DNA of 64,000 nt from Boesenbergia rotunda. Taxonomy: Eukaryota > Streptophyta > Magnoliopsida > Zingiberales > Zingiberaceae. This document shows, piece by piece, positions 20,079-30,138 of the stretch (positions are counted from its first letter, which is position 1; every line of letters begins with the position of its first letter). The stretch spans positions 380,692 through 444,691 of the forward strand of contig JAGFNQ010000857.1 of the NCBI GenBank assembly GCA_024364735.1. The letters run 5' to 3'. A model generated the notes under the pieces. That model made no database searches. It saw only the letters and a program-made list of their open reading frames with translations, and was not told where the DNA came from. The translations under genes were made by a program, and so were the position numbers.

Positions 20079-22596
20079 TGATAAGTACCATTTTATTGAT
20101 CATTTTAGTTGCCAAAATCCATGTTTGACCCATGTCTTTCTTGCTTAATTGTGAAATTACCCTAGGTTTTAGAACTTACTTTTATTTAGACTTAATTGAA
20201 AATCTTGATATATTGGAATTATTTTGCCACTAAATTTTTGATCTATTTTTTGTAGGCATGAAAGGATCATGGACCTAGGACATAATGGGTCAAACTTGAG
20301 TCGGAAGTGAACCCGGATCGAGTTATCAAGCTTCGAATTAATCTGGACCGTCCGATTCAAAAGCAGCTAAATCTAAGGCATCTGGGACCATCTGAGGCAA
20401 TCCGAGCTAGGGTTAGGGCTGATCAAGCACTGAGATCAAGATCTAAGACTTTCATCCCAATCAGAGATCATCCAACCGTTGGATCAAGCTCAGAGGGCTC
20501 TAGACTATCCATTCAAAGATTAGGTTGATCTGGGCCATCCGTTGCAAATTTGGAGGATCCAAGCTACCCCGAGGTAGATCCTGACCCTTGATCAACATCA
20601 TCAAAGTTTGGGTCAGATCGGATGAAGATCAGTCGTTGGATTTTCTCAAATCAATCTGAGTCGTCCGTTGTCAAGTACTTAATCAAATTTTCTCCAGCTT
20701 TCTTCCTTGTCGCGTCTTCGCCGCAACAGTACTGCGTTCTTCGTTCTTCTTCGTTTTTCTTGCAATTTCTTTAGTTTTGAATGCGTGACCACCTCAACTT
20801 CAACCTTGGATCAAGATTTGGATCGTTGGAGGAAGCTTCTTTGGAGAATTCAGATCAATTTTGCACCGGACAGAGTTGTTTGAGGGTTTCGACAGCTTTG
20901 TGGTCCAATCAATCGTTTCTCATCCGCGAGCCATTTCCGGTCATCTGAGCCATCTGTAGGGGTCCTCAGGTGAGCTCAGATCGTCCTCAAATCATCATCG
21001 CAATCCCATCCATTGAGATCGAGGAGATTGGATTGGATTTTCCCAGCTGATGCAGAGTGAGCAGAAATCGATCGATTGAAGCTGTTTCCAATGATTTGCG
21101 GAGCTGAAGGGGTTCTTGGCTTGCCCTTGTGTGACGAGCAAGGAATTCTTGAGCTAGGGAGGATTGAGGATTAGTTTCTTACCGAAAATTTCAATTCTGA
21201 GCAGTAGATTTAATTTCTGTACTCTGTTTAGTTTCAGATTTCATATCAATTGTTTAAGTTCACATTTTTGAATTGTTTCTTCAGTAGTTAAGTTTCAATT
21301 CTGCAGGTAGTTGGCTAATGAGTTTGTTTAATACACATTTGCTTTTAATTCTAGTTTAATTGTTGCTTAATCCTTGCGTTTCAGTTCATGTCTCCAGTTT
21401 CAGCTTGCGTATCAAGTTGGGATCTGTAATTTTCAGTTCCATGTTTCTGAATTTGAGCCAAGTTACATTAGTTCTTCTTTGGTTTTGCGCACTCGTTTAA
21501 GTTGTTTAGTTTACCTTGCGTTTGATTTGAAGCTTCATTTCTGCAGTCATCATTTTCGCATTTCTGAATTCCATTCCTACATTTAGCTTCCAATTTTGCC
21601 ACCCAGATTTAATTCTGCAATCCTCAGCTTGAGTCTGATGAAGTTTGTATCAATGAAGATCTGAGTTGGAGTTCTCTTGCATTCGAAAGTAGTTATTCAG
21701 TTTGATTTTTGCATCTCATTTGCTGCGGCTTTCCATTTCTGCACACAGTTTTGTTTTCTGCATCTTGTTCTGAAATTGGTCAAATTTTGCATATCAGTTT
21801 GGGGTTCTGAGTGGTTGCTCCCATTATTTTGATTTTGAATTTCGCATTTGATTGTTTGCTGCAATTTCATTTGCCTTACATCAGCCGATAGTATTGCATT
21901 TAGAATCAATTTCAGCTCAATCAGTTTTTTTCTTGTTGCGTGCCAAGTTGCTCAGTTGCTGTACTTTGTATCAAGAGAGGTTTCGGTAGGTGTTGGTGTC
22001 AAGTGGGATGGAATCTTTAGTGTGCCTCAGTGTTTGAAATCAGTTGGTGTTGTATTCATCCCCTTTCTGAACTTCCTTGCATTGGTTGGCCTCCAAAAAT
22101 TTGTAGCTAGTTGGTGTCGTAGTTTGTTGCTTGTTTAATTTCAGAATTTCGTAGTTAGCAATTGTTTTAAGCTTGATTTGCTTTCCGAAAACTTCCATCA
22201 CTGCCTCTATTTCTTTGCATCAGCATTTGTTTTTGCATTTGAATTTAGATTTGCTTTTCCAATTTTAGTTAAGTTCCCTTAGTTGAGTCGATTTCTTTTT
22301 GATTGAGTTATCACTTGCTATCGCTCTTTTAATTCATTTGTTTAGTTTTCCTTTATTTTTATTGCTATTTCATTTCATGCTTGCAACCCCAAAACCCAAT
22401 TTTATTTGAAACCCAAAATTCACAAACGACACATAAACTCGAGCTCTAATCAAACAACCTCAACTAGCCCTAGGAAAAATACGTCCTGTGGCCCCTTGAC
22501 TACGTTTTCATCTTTGATTGCAAAAAGGGTTTCCAGCTTACACATATCTAAATTTTGAGACCCACACTTTCGTGACAGCCTCTTTTGGGTCCATCA
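20079..22596 (+). mobile_element. D1: solo LTR, 2518 bp, target duplication GAGAT
   Basis: Ends TGATAAG...CCATCA. Exact duplication GAGAT at 20074-20078 and 22597-22601, a few bases from the C1 LTR end. It matches D2 (59206-61708) in reverse over the whole length. No coding frame is supported; short frames are scattered and AT rich. Superfamily not determined. Confidence 0.9.
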
Positions 22597-22613
22597 GAGA
22601 TCCCAACACCAAC

Positions 22614-23640
22614 ACTCGAGTTCTTCCCCCTTTGACACTATCAAAGGATTTCCCCAAGCAACCTTTCCCTTAGTGCCAAAAAGAACTCAACAAAACCCAA
22701 CAAAAGAAAACCTAAAGGTTTGCAAGCACATTTGCTAGGATATACCCTATCCTAGAAAAATATGGTTTCATGATGATTATCAAATGTGCTTGACTTTTGG
22801 TACAAATTCTAATTTCCTAAAAGGTTTGGCATTTGGTATCAATTTTCAAATCCATCTAGAATTTCATGTGTTTGCTAAGGTTTATCATTATAATTTGACA
22901 CATGGAATTGTCCTCAATTTTCTCCCGTTTTATTTCTTAATCCTAGATTCATATGGGCTTCTCAATTTTCATGAATTCATCAAAAGCTTCAATATATCCA
23001 ATGAACTTTATGCACTCATTAATCCTTATAATATCAACCCATGACATAGAAACTCATAAGGCAATATGACCCTTTCCTATGTTTCCAATTTTGCAATTTC
23101 TTATCACCTAATAGGCCCTTTTTGCATACTCTCACTGATCAGTCGATTGCCCATATGGCAGTCGACTGCTAAAACGAACAGAGAGTTTTTGGGCTGAGAC
23201 CAATCGACTGCCCCTGGGGTAGTCAACTGGTACCTGAATTTCAGGTTTTTCAGTCCAATTTCAGTAATGCCTAAATAATTCTACAAATCTCCAAAAATTC
23301 TGAAATTTCGTGAGAAGATTTATGAAGCCTATATCTACTTGGGAAAAATATGTTTCCAAACAAATGTATTTTAAATCCCAAGATTGGCACGAAACTCAAC
23401 TCCTCCTAAAGTGTATCCTTTCAACTTCTCCCAAAAGTCCCAATTATGGTTTCTTCTCAATGTTTCTTCTTATACTTGATCATAACTCATTTCTATCACT
23501 AAAATATATAGTGTTCACTCATTAAACCTTAATTTTATCAAATATAACCATATTTTTACCTTTTTCTCCCTAAATTCCCTTTTAATGTGCCAAAACCTAG
23601 GATTAAGACTTACCCAAGTCTTCCAACCCTTTTTGGCACA
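22614..23640 (-). other. B non-coding internal region, second part
   Basis: No gene is supported. Palindrome pairs lie at 23151-23181 and 23200-23230 (GTCGAC type, some decayed). These sit at positions parallel to 17799. Confidence 0.55.
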
Positions 23641-23646
23641 TTTCAC

Positions 23647-24363
23647 CTAATTTCCTAGGAGAGAAACTCTTGAGATCCATTTACCATGGACCCCAAAGGC
23701 TCCTAGAGCTCCCCCTTGAGCTCTTAGCCCGATCCACCTCCCTGGTGACTCAATCCACACTAGGCCACACTGGTGTACCATCGGTGATTCTTGGCCTACA
23801 AAATGAACCCTCTTAACCTTGTCTTTGGTTAAACCATTTTCTTTCCCTTTGGATGGCACCCCCTTGCCATCCTTGGACTTCTCCTTCTTGCCATGATCAT
23901 ATGCCTTCCCAGCATATTTCTTTTTGTTGGCCTTGGAGACCTTAGACCGGTAGCCCAACCCCGATCTATCATAGTTGGGTTTCAAACTACCCAACACCAT
24001 GTCTAAGCCCTTAGATCCAACCTTGAATCTTTCTAGGGTCTTTTCTAATGTATCAAGCCTTGCCCTCAAGGCTTCATTTTCCCTTTCCAAGTTTCTAACC
24101 TTGGTGTCCATATGTCCACTTTGGACATTCCTAGACCTATCTACTTTTCTAGGCATATTCCTTCCCTTCTTGGGATTAATGCCTTGATCCTTAGATCCTA
24201 AGGTCTTGAGTTTTTCATAATGCATGCTTTTCTTGGGGTTTTGACCTACCTTGTTAGCCAAATTCCTATCATTGTATTTAAAACCATGATTGTGCACAAG
24301 TAGGCAATTTTCATTAATTCTAGCATGCATGGATGAATAATTAACATTATTTTTAATATGCAA
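23647..24363 (-). pseudogene. gag: B gag, C-terminal part
   Basis: The frame shows a coiled coil (VRNLERENEALRARLDTLEKT), then GSKGLDMVLG and SGLGYRSK, the same C-terminal motif as A gag. A Lys-rich tail (KKKYAGKAYDHGKKEKSKDG) follows. It is out of frame with the N-terminal part by one shift between 24537 and 24363. The last ~30 residues are probably outside the original gene. Confidence 0.8.
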
Positions 24364-24536
24364 GGAGGAACTTGAAGTTGAATTACATTTTAACCTAGGG
24401 TTAGGAATTACCTCCCTTATCCTTGTAGTCCCTCCTTATTGTGATCTTTGCTTCTTCCTTTCCTCCTTCTCCCATCTTCTCAAGTGCTCCATCTTCTTGA
24501 GCTCACCACTCTTTGGGCACTTGGTGTGGTAGTGTC

Positions 24537-25307
24537 CTAGCTCACCACACGTAAAGCATCGAATTTTCTTTTTTTCCTTTCTTGAGCTTCTCCAATCCTA
24601 CAACCCACGTTAGATTTAAAGGAACTTGAAATGGGTTTAGATTTTACCTCCTTTTTACCTTTCAGACACTTGTCCTTGTAGTGCCCCTTTTCGTTGCAAC
24701 CAAAGCATGTGATGTGCTCTTTCGATTTAGCTTTGGTGGAGGTAGAAGCTTCTTTTTCAACCTTGGATGAAGTGGATGCTTCCTCTTGTTCTGCCATGGA
24801 TGAGGGTCTCTCCTCCCCCTCAATCCTTGTCGTTGACACCTCCTCTTCTTCTCTTGTGGAGGTGGAGGATCTCTCACTTAGTCCTCCCTCTTCACTTGAT
24901 GATATGATCAATTCTTCTTCCTCTTGGTCTATTGAATCCATTTCTTTCGATTCTTCCACTATTTGACCTCGTGTAGGGTTTTCATGGACTTCTCCTACCA
25001 TTCTCCACAGATCATGGGCGTTTTGATATTCCCCTACACCATTTAACACATTAGTAGGCAAAACGTTAAGCAATATATCAATTACCTTTTAATTCGCCAT
25101 GGATTGATTTTCTTGTTCTTGATTCCAATATCTAGGTCTAAGCCTCTTCCCATGCTTATCCTTTGGAATCTCGAAGGGCTCTTCAAGCTCAATCCGAAGG
25201 CCCCACTCCATTCCGAACCATGTTTCCATTCTTGCCTTCCAATACTTGAAATACTCATGGTCGTAGGGCGGTGGAGTGTAGATGTCATCCCCGAATTTGT
25301 CTTCCAT
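24537..25307 (-). pseudogene. gag: B gag, N-terminal part and zinc knuckle
   Basis: ATG at 25307 begins MEDKFGDDIYTPPPYDHEYF, with KYWKARMETWFG matching the FSYWKSRMEVHL of A gag. TAA at 25089-25091 interrupts the frame, which continues LLNVLPTNVLNGVGEYQNAHDLW. The normal RISKRDLL-type segment is deleted after EVHENPT. A Glu/Ser-rich stretch and a complete knuckle CFGCNEKGHYKDKC follow. The listed start upstream of 25307 uses PBS sequence and is not real. Confidence 0.85.
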
Positions 25308-25366
25308 TGTTCTTCGCTCTAGCTTTTGCTCTTCTTGGCGATTAGTCCAATCACGAGCAGTCCTTT

Positions 25367-25378
25367 GCTCTGATACCA
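25367..25378 (-). other. Primer binding site of B
   Basis: TGGTATCAGAGC on the minus strand, two bases from the LTR at 25381. Confidence 0.9.
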
Positions 25379-25380
25379 AT

Positions 25381-26299
25381 TGTTGGATCGATTCAGTATG
25401 CTAGAGGGGGTGAATAGAGAATTCTCGGTTCTTTTACCTACATTGTTAGGTGTGCAAGCGGAATATACAATAAAAATAAAACTATCAACAAAGAACAATG
25501 CTAACAAACCGATTTTACTTGGTATCCACCCCAGACGGGTGACTAATCCAAGAATCCGTCGGTGGATCACTCCCCGGATAACCTTCAGCTAGCCCTTGTG
25601 GCTCCTTGTGGGTGGAGAAACCTCGCCACAACACCTTGAGAAGACCTGAGCACAAAGACTACTATCTTTCCTTTAACCAAGACAAGATTCGTCAAGAACC
25701 CCAGCCCAAACCGAGTCCTCTTTAAATAGAACTCAGGCTGGAAACACGCTGGCAGTCGACTGCCCGCACCCAAATTCGACCGTTGACACCCAACGTTCGA
25801 ATTTTGGGTGTTACCAGTCGACTGCCCCCAGGGCAGTCGACTGGTCCTTTACTAGGCCTAAGGTTACACTCCCCGAGTACATTTCACTCCGCACTCGAAC
25901 CCTCCCAGCTTAGTTCCTGAGTACAACGACTCACACTAGGACCCTCACAACCTGATCGACTCTTCAGCAGCAACCTCGACTGTTGCCTTCACGCCCTCTT
26001 CATCTTCGGCCCTCGTCCCTTGGATGTGCACGCAAACCTCCAGCTTGCCTCCATGCCATCCTTCACGTACTCCTCGAAGTTTGTATCCCTCGGCTCATCA
26101 TCCCTGCTATCCACGGTCCCTCGGATGCGCACGCAAGCCTTCAACTTGCCTCCATGTCATCCTTCACATGAAGACATCAACTAAGTCCATGTGTACTTGT
26201 ACACCTGCACACATATTAGTCCAACAACAAACCCTAACTTAAACCCTTTGCCCAAACATCAAAACACTTGGTCACTCCGGACCACAGATTGCCTCAATA
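25381..26299 (-). mobile_element. B 5' LTR (919 bp)
   Basis: It begins TGTTGGATCGATT and ends GCCTCAATA (expected CAACA, one change). Sense promoter: palindrome pair at 25815-25844 and a single palindrome at 25752-25763, then CTATTTAAAG (25721-25729). The distal part has two hairpin repeats GCAAGC-CTCCA-GCTTGC. H at 48444 is the same family. Confidence 0.9.
25721..25846 (-). promoter_or_regulatory. B LTR promoter: GTCGAC palindromes and TATA box
   Basis: CAGTCGACTG - 9 bp - CAGTCGACTG (centres 19 bp apart) at 25815-25844, another single copy at 25753, and a TATTTAAA box at 25721-25728. The nearest palindrome is about 23 bp from the TATA box. Confidence 0.8.
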
Positions 26300-27434
26300 A
26301 AACTATCTCACATTCTTTTAGGTAATTAATGAACTCTTGGCTTAGATACTCACCACCTTGATCACTCTGAAAGGCCTTAATCTTCTTGCCACGTTGATTT
26401 TCTACCTCATTCTTGAAGTCCTTAAACATGTCTAGAGTTTCAGGCTTATGCCTCATTAAGTAGATATATCCATATCTACATAAATCGTTGGTAAAAATCA
26501 CATAGTAGATATAAGCTCCTCTAGCTTAAACTTGTAATGGCCTACACACATCATTATGTATGAGTTCTAGTAGTTCCTTTACCCATTCACCTATCTTATT
26601 GAAAGGCTTCTTGGTCATTTTGCCTTGTAAATATGCTTCACATGTATATAGGGGTTCTAATTCAAAAGAGTCCAACTACTCATTATTAAGTAATTTACCG
26701 ATGCATTTCTCAGTTATATGATCAAGTCTATAGTGCCAGAGATATATCAATATTGAGTCATTAATTTCTGTTTCTTGCTTTCAATACAATAAATTGGTTC
26801 ATCTAGGTTAAGAACATAAAGACAATTCTTCACTGAACAATTCCCATAGAATATGTTATTCAAATATAAGGAACATAACTTGTCCTTGAATTGAAATATA
26901 AATCCTTTGGCATCTAAATTTGACACCGAAATGATATTATTTGAGAAACTATGACCAAATAACAGGATTCTAAATTCAAAACAAGTCCACTAGGCAAATT
27001 TATTGAATAAGTTCTTACAGCTAATGCAACATTCTCGCTCCATTAGCTTCTCATAGGTATATCACGCCCTTGGGCAACCGTCTATAGTCACGTAGACCTT
27101 GCATGTTCACACAAATAAGAGAACTACAGCCAAAATCTATGACCCATGATGAAAAAATAGAAAGATTGCACTCTATCATTAACATACCTGAAATATTCAT
27201 TCCACTAGCATTCTTCTTCATGAAAATGTAGTAGTTCTTCTTCCAGTGACCTTTCTTGCCACAATGGAAGCACATGGCCTCCTTCTCATCAGATTGGAGT
27301 ACTTGCATCCACTTTTTAAGCTTCTTCTGAACTTGATATTTGGGATTCTTTGCTACATTCCCCTTGGGATTAAATTTCCCGATACTAGGGTATTTGTTAG
27401 TCTTTTTAACCATCATTGCATACATTGAAGGATT
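26300..27434 (-). pseudogene. F1: copia fragment, integrase to gag zinc knuckle
   Basis: 26300-26501 encodes integrase core (NDLCRYGYIYLMRHKPETLD, SDQGGEYLS). 26600-27050 holds broken pre-integrase sequence, and 27051-27434 protease start plus a gag knuckle CFHCGKKGHWKKNY (final Cys lost, Tyr). The frame continues past 27434 only by running into the L LTR. The lineage differs from A, B and J. F2 contains the same integrase region, so the two are separate copies. Confidence 0.75.
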
Positions 27435-27977
27435 TGTTGGTGCCGGAAGCATCAGATCGAACCTTATTTTGATAAGTGGCAAAGGGTTCAAGTTACGTTG
27501 GTATTGTGTACTAATGGATTTATGGAGATTGCAGGAAAGTCCTAGGTAAGCTAGGCAAGAAGTCATGACCTGCAGGGTTGAGCATGAGTCCTAGTCTGGG
27601 ATCGGGCAACGAAAACTTGGCGAGTGAAGCCAAGCGCGAAGACATGGTCTAGGGGACCGAGCAAAAGACTTTGCCGAGCTGAGATCGCAGACAGGAGTCG
27701 AGACGGGTCGTCGTCGAGTTCTAGGTTCTCAGAGACCGACCAAAAGTCCAACCGGAGGTTCCTAGTGGCAACAGGTAAACTCTCCTAAGAGGAGTAGGTG
27801 AGGATGCGTTCCCTAGTGAGGGAACAGTAGGCGTCGGTTGGACCTAAAGTTTCGTTTGAAACTTGAAAGTCAGGACTAAGACAGCACTGGCTGTAATTCA
27901 TACACGTGCTTCATTTCTATATTATTGGATGTATGGATCTAATCCATGTTGTAGCTAAAAAAGTTGAAGAAGCTTGA

Positions 27978-28220
27978 CTGGGCCGCCTGAATGGGACTTA
28001 GGCGCCTGAAAGTTGGCAGATGGAGGTTGAGCTAGCGCAACGGTCAGACTGATGTGGCGAGTGCTGAGTGGAGGATCCACGTCAGGACTCAAACACATGA
28101 AAGGGACTCAGGCGCCTGACCAGGATAGAGTTTGACTACGTAGAAAATAAAGTTTCCTCTTGATTCGCTGCGACTAGGGCGTCTAATAGTCTTTCAGGCG
28201 CCTGAGTAAGTAATATAAAA
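27978..28220 (+). promoter_or_regulatory. L LTR promoter: AGGCGCCT palindromes and TATA box
   Basis: Perfect AGGCGCCT at about 27999, 28109 and 28196. Two have a decayed partner (GGCCGCCT, GGGCGTCT) exactly 11 bp before, giving 19-bp centre spacing; the third has a similar spacer but no clear partner. TATAAAA lies at 28214-28220, about 10 bp after the last palindrome. Confidence 0.75.
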
Positions 28221-29019
28221 TGGGGTCGAGTGCAGCAGTCTAGAACATCAATTCAATCACTGCAATTACTTTCTTCTTTTGTGTGTTGCACGACCAAAGT
28301 TCAGACATCGCCGAAACGCTGTCCAACTCTCCAAACGAAGACCTATCTCACACATCAAGAGTCGGTATTGTTGTTAATTTCTTATTGCACACATTGATTT
28401 GTAACTTGTAAACATCTTTACGATTTTTAGTGATGCCCAAAGTAAACGGTTAAGGATCTTGGGCCTTGCAGTAGGAGCTGGTCAAGACTCCGAAGTATGT
28501 TAAACCAACTTGAGTTAGCGATCTTGATTTATTGTTTATTTTCGCTGCTCTACCTCTCTAATTCCTACGCTTATTCTCAAAGCTTCCGCTGTATACTTTA
28601 TCGCTTAGTAATTTATTTGTTAAATCTGAAATTTTTGTTATGCGATATTCACCCCCACCCTCTATCGCTCTATCTCGATCCTGTAATTGGTATCAGAGTG
28701 GGTGACTCAATCATGGTGAAACCACCAATTGAGTGTTTTTTCTAGGATTTTTTTGCCTTTTCTTTCAAATAAAATATATTTGTGCAGGGTTTCAAATTAT
28801 TCTTACGCCTTTTTTATGTTTGAATGCTTATTTTTTAACCATTAGCTAGAATTGATAAAACCATCATTTTTTGAAAATTTGTCATAAATTTTTTTATTAT
28901 ATTATTATTATTTTGTCTCGAAATTCATGCAATACCTTTTGAGCTATTTTTTCGTCTTCTCTCACACTACTAATCAAAGACCAAGTCTTGGTACATTCTT
29001 TGTTATTTTTTATGCAAGA

Positions 29020-29740
29020 TTTATGCTAAATGGCCAATCAAGAATGGCATAGTGCCCATCCGCTCTATTCTCCGGCGAGAATTTCAGATCATGGAAGGAT
29101 CTAATGGAGTTTCACCTAAGGGCTCATATAGATTTGTAGATGATAATCCAAATGGGGTTCACATTCTCCACAGAAGGTGGAACTTCAATCGCCTAGGACA
29201 AATTGGATGAACCAACACTGAGGAAGATCGAGACTGATGCCAAGGCAACAATAATCCTACAATGCGACCTAACTAAAGAAGAATTAAAGCGGGTTGGATC
29301 CTTCAATTGTGCCAAAGAGATTTGGGAGAGGTTAATTGACCTACACGAAGAAACTTTTGACATTGAGGCCTCAGAAGGTGTACTGTTCAAATCATCGAAA
29401 TCGGACGAAGAAGAACAAACCCAACTGAGCCTCCTTGCACTACCGATTCAAGTTCACCTTACTGAGACTGAGTCTGAGTCTAAATCTGATGAATAGCTGA
29501 AACAAAGCAATGAATCGATATCCATCTCTGAAGAAGATAAACTCACTGTAAGTGACTATTCTAAATCTGATTTATAAGAATTAATTTCTTATCTGTCTCG
29601 CAAGTTGGCTAAGTCCAACATCCAAGTTAAGTATCTCCAAAAGGAGGTTAAAGCCCTTAAGGAGGAGGCTAACTCGAGTTCCTTCACTGAGACCGTTCAC
29701 ATTTTGATTAAAGACTATTTTTGACAGTGTCAAAGTACAT
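29020..29740 (+). pseudogene. gag: L gag, broken
   Basis: ATG near 29030 (MANQEW) is followed by a frameshift. The recognisable N-terminus (RSWKDLMEFHLRAHIDL) then meets stops. The frame 29203-29496 gives LRKIETDAKATIILQCDL, GSFNCAKEIWERLIDLHEET and then jumps to the Ser/Glu-rich stretch, deleting the middle and the knuckle. After TAG at 29494 the same frame continues with LSRKLAKSNIQVKYLQKEV, the coiled coil seen in A gag. Confidence 0.75.
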
Positions 29741-30138
29741 AACTCCACGCAAAGAATTAATGAAGGTCTCAAGTCAAAATATCAGTTACACTCGTTCATG
29801 AGAATACTAACTAATGATGCTTAATATGTGGTCTCCTTTCAAGCAGGTAGTGTCCAGTGTACCTCTAAACTCGAGGCACCCTAAGTACAACTTGGATATT
29901 CATCCCTCGGTCTCTCATGACTTAGTCATACTTAGCGTTGATCAAGATATTTGTGTCCCCTCTATCTATCCGATCAAAGACTATTTTAAGATGAATATAA
30001 CCATTAATCCGTGAAACTTTATCATTAATCATATACATGCACAAAAGTAAAGGATTAATGATAAATACTTATTTTTTATTAAATAATTATCCACTAATAT
30101 AAAAGAAGTGTCTTGGCATATAGGTGCACACACTAACA
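29741..30138 (-). mobile_element. F2 3' LTR, partial
   Basis: The right end ACACTAACA is followed by a minus-strand polypurine tract (30139-30147) and RNase H. The left border is uncertain because it meets L. No coding sequence. Confidence 0.6.

Larger units (their letters stand above)
18134..22608 (+). mobile_element. C1: solo LTR of family C, split by D1
   Basis: It starts TGTTAGTAGGAGCCC and ends ATCCCAACA. Flanks TCAAC (18129-18133) and CCAAC (22609-22613) look like a 5-bp target duplication with one change. Without D1 it is about 1.95 kb. It matches the LTR of C2 (36961-38523 plus 46905-46963) in reverse. TATAAAAGAGAG lies at about 19692. A purine/GAGCTC-rich minisatellite (19105-19540) is absent from C2. 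No internal coding region, so it is a solo LTR. Confidence 0.85.
16821..26299 (-). mobile_element. Element B: gag-only copia element, interrupted
   Basis: Minus-strand order: 5' LTR (25381-26299), PBS (25367-25378), broken gag (25307 to 23647), non-coding internal DNA, polypurine tract (17117-17130) and 3' LTR (16821-17116, cut by T1). C1 with D1 occupies 18134-22608. Without that insertion the internal region is only about 3.8 kb and contains no pol motif, so it is a gag-only or pol-deleted element. Its gag is related to the A-family gag. Confidence 0.8.
27435..29740 (+). mobile_element. Element L: A-related copia element, truncated
   Basis: 5' LTR 27435-28685 (TGTTGGTGCCGG ... GATCCTGTA), PBS 28688-28699 (TGGTATCAGAGT) and broken gag. 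The LTR shares with A the block around CTAAGAGGAGTAGGTGAGGA and the late CACCCTCTATCG end. It is truncated after the gag coiled coil, where the F2 LTR region begins. It sits inside the F1 gag region at 27434/27435. Confidence 0.8.

Noticed and set aside
21374..22138. Short plus-strand frames in D1
   Set aside because: They are not conserved in D2, which is the same LTR.
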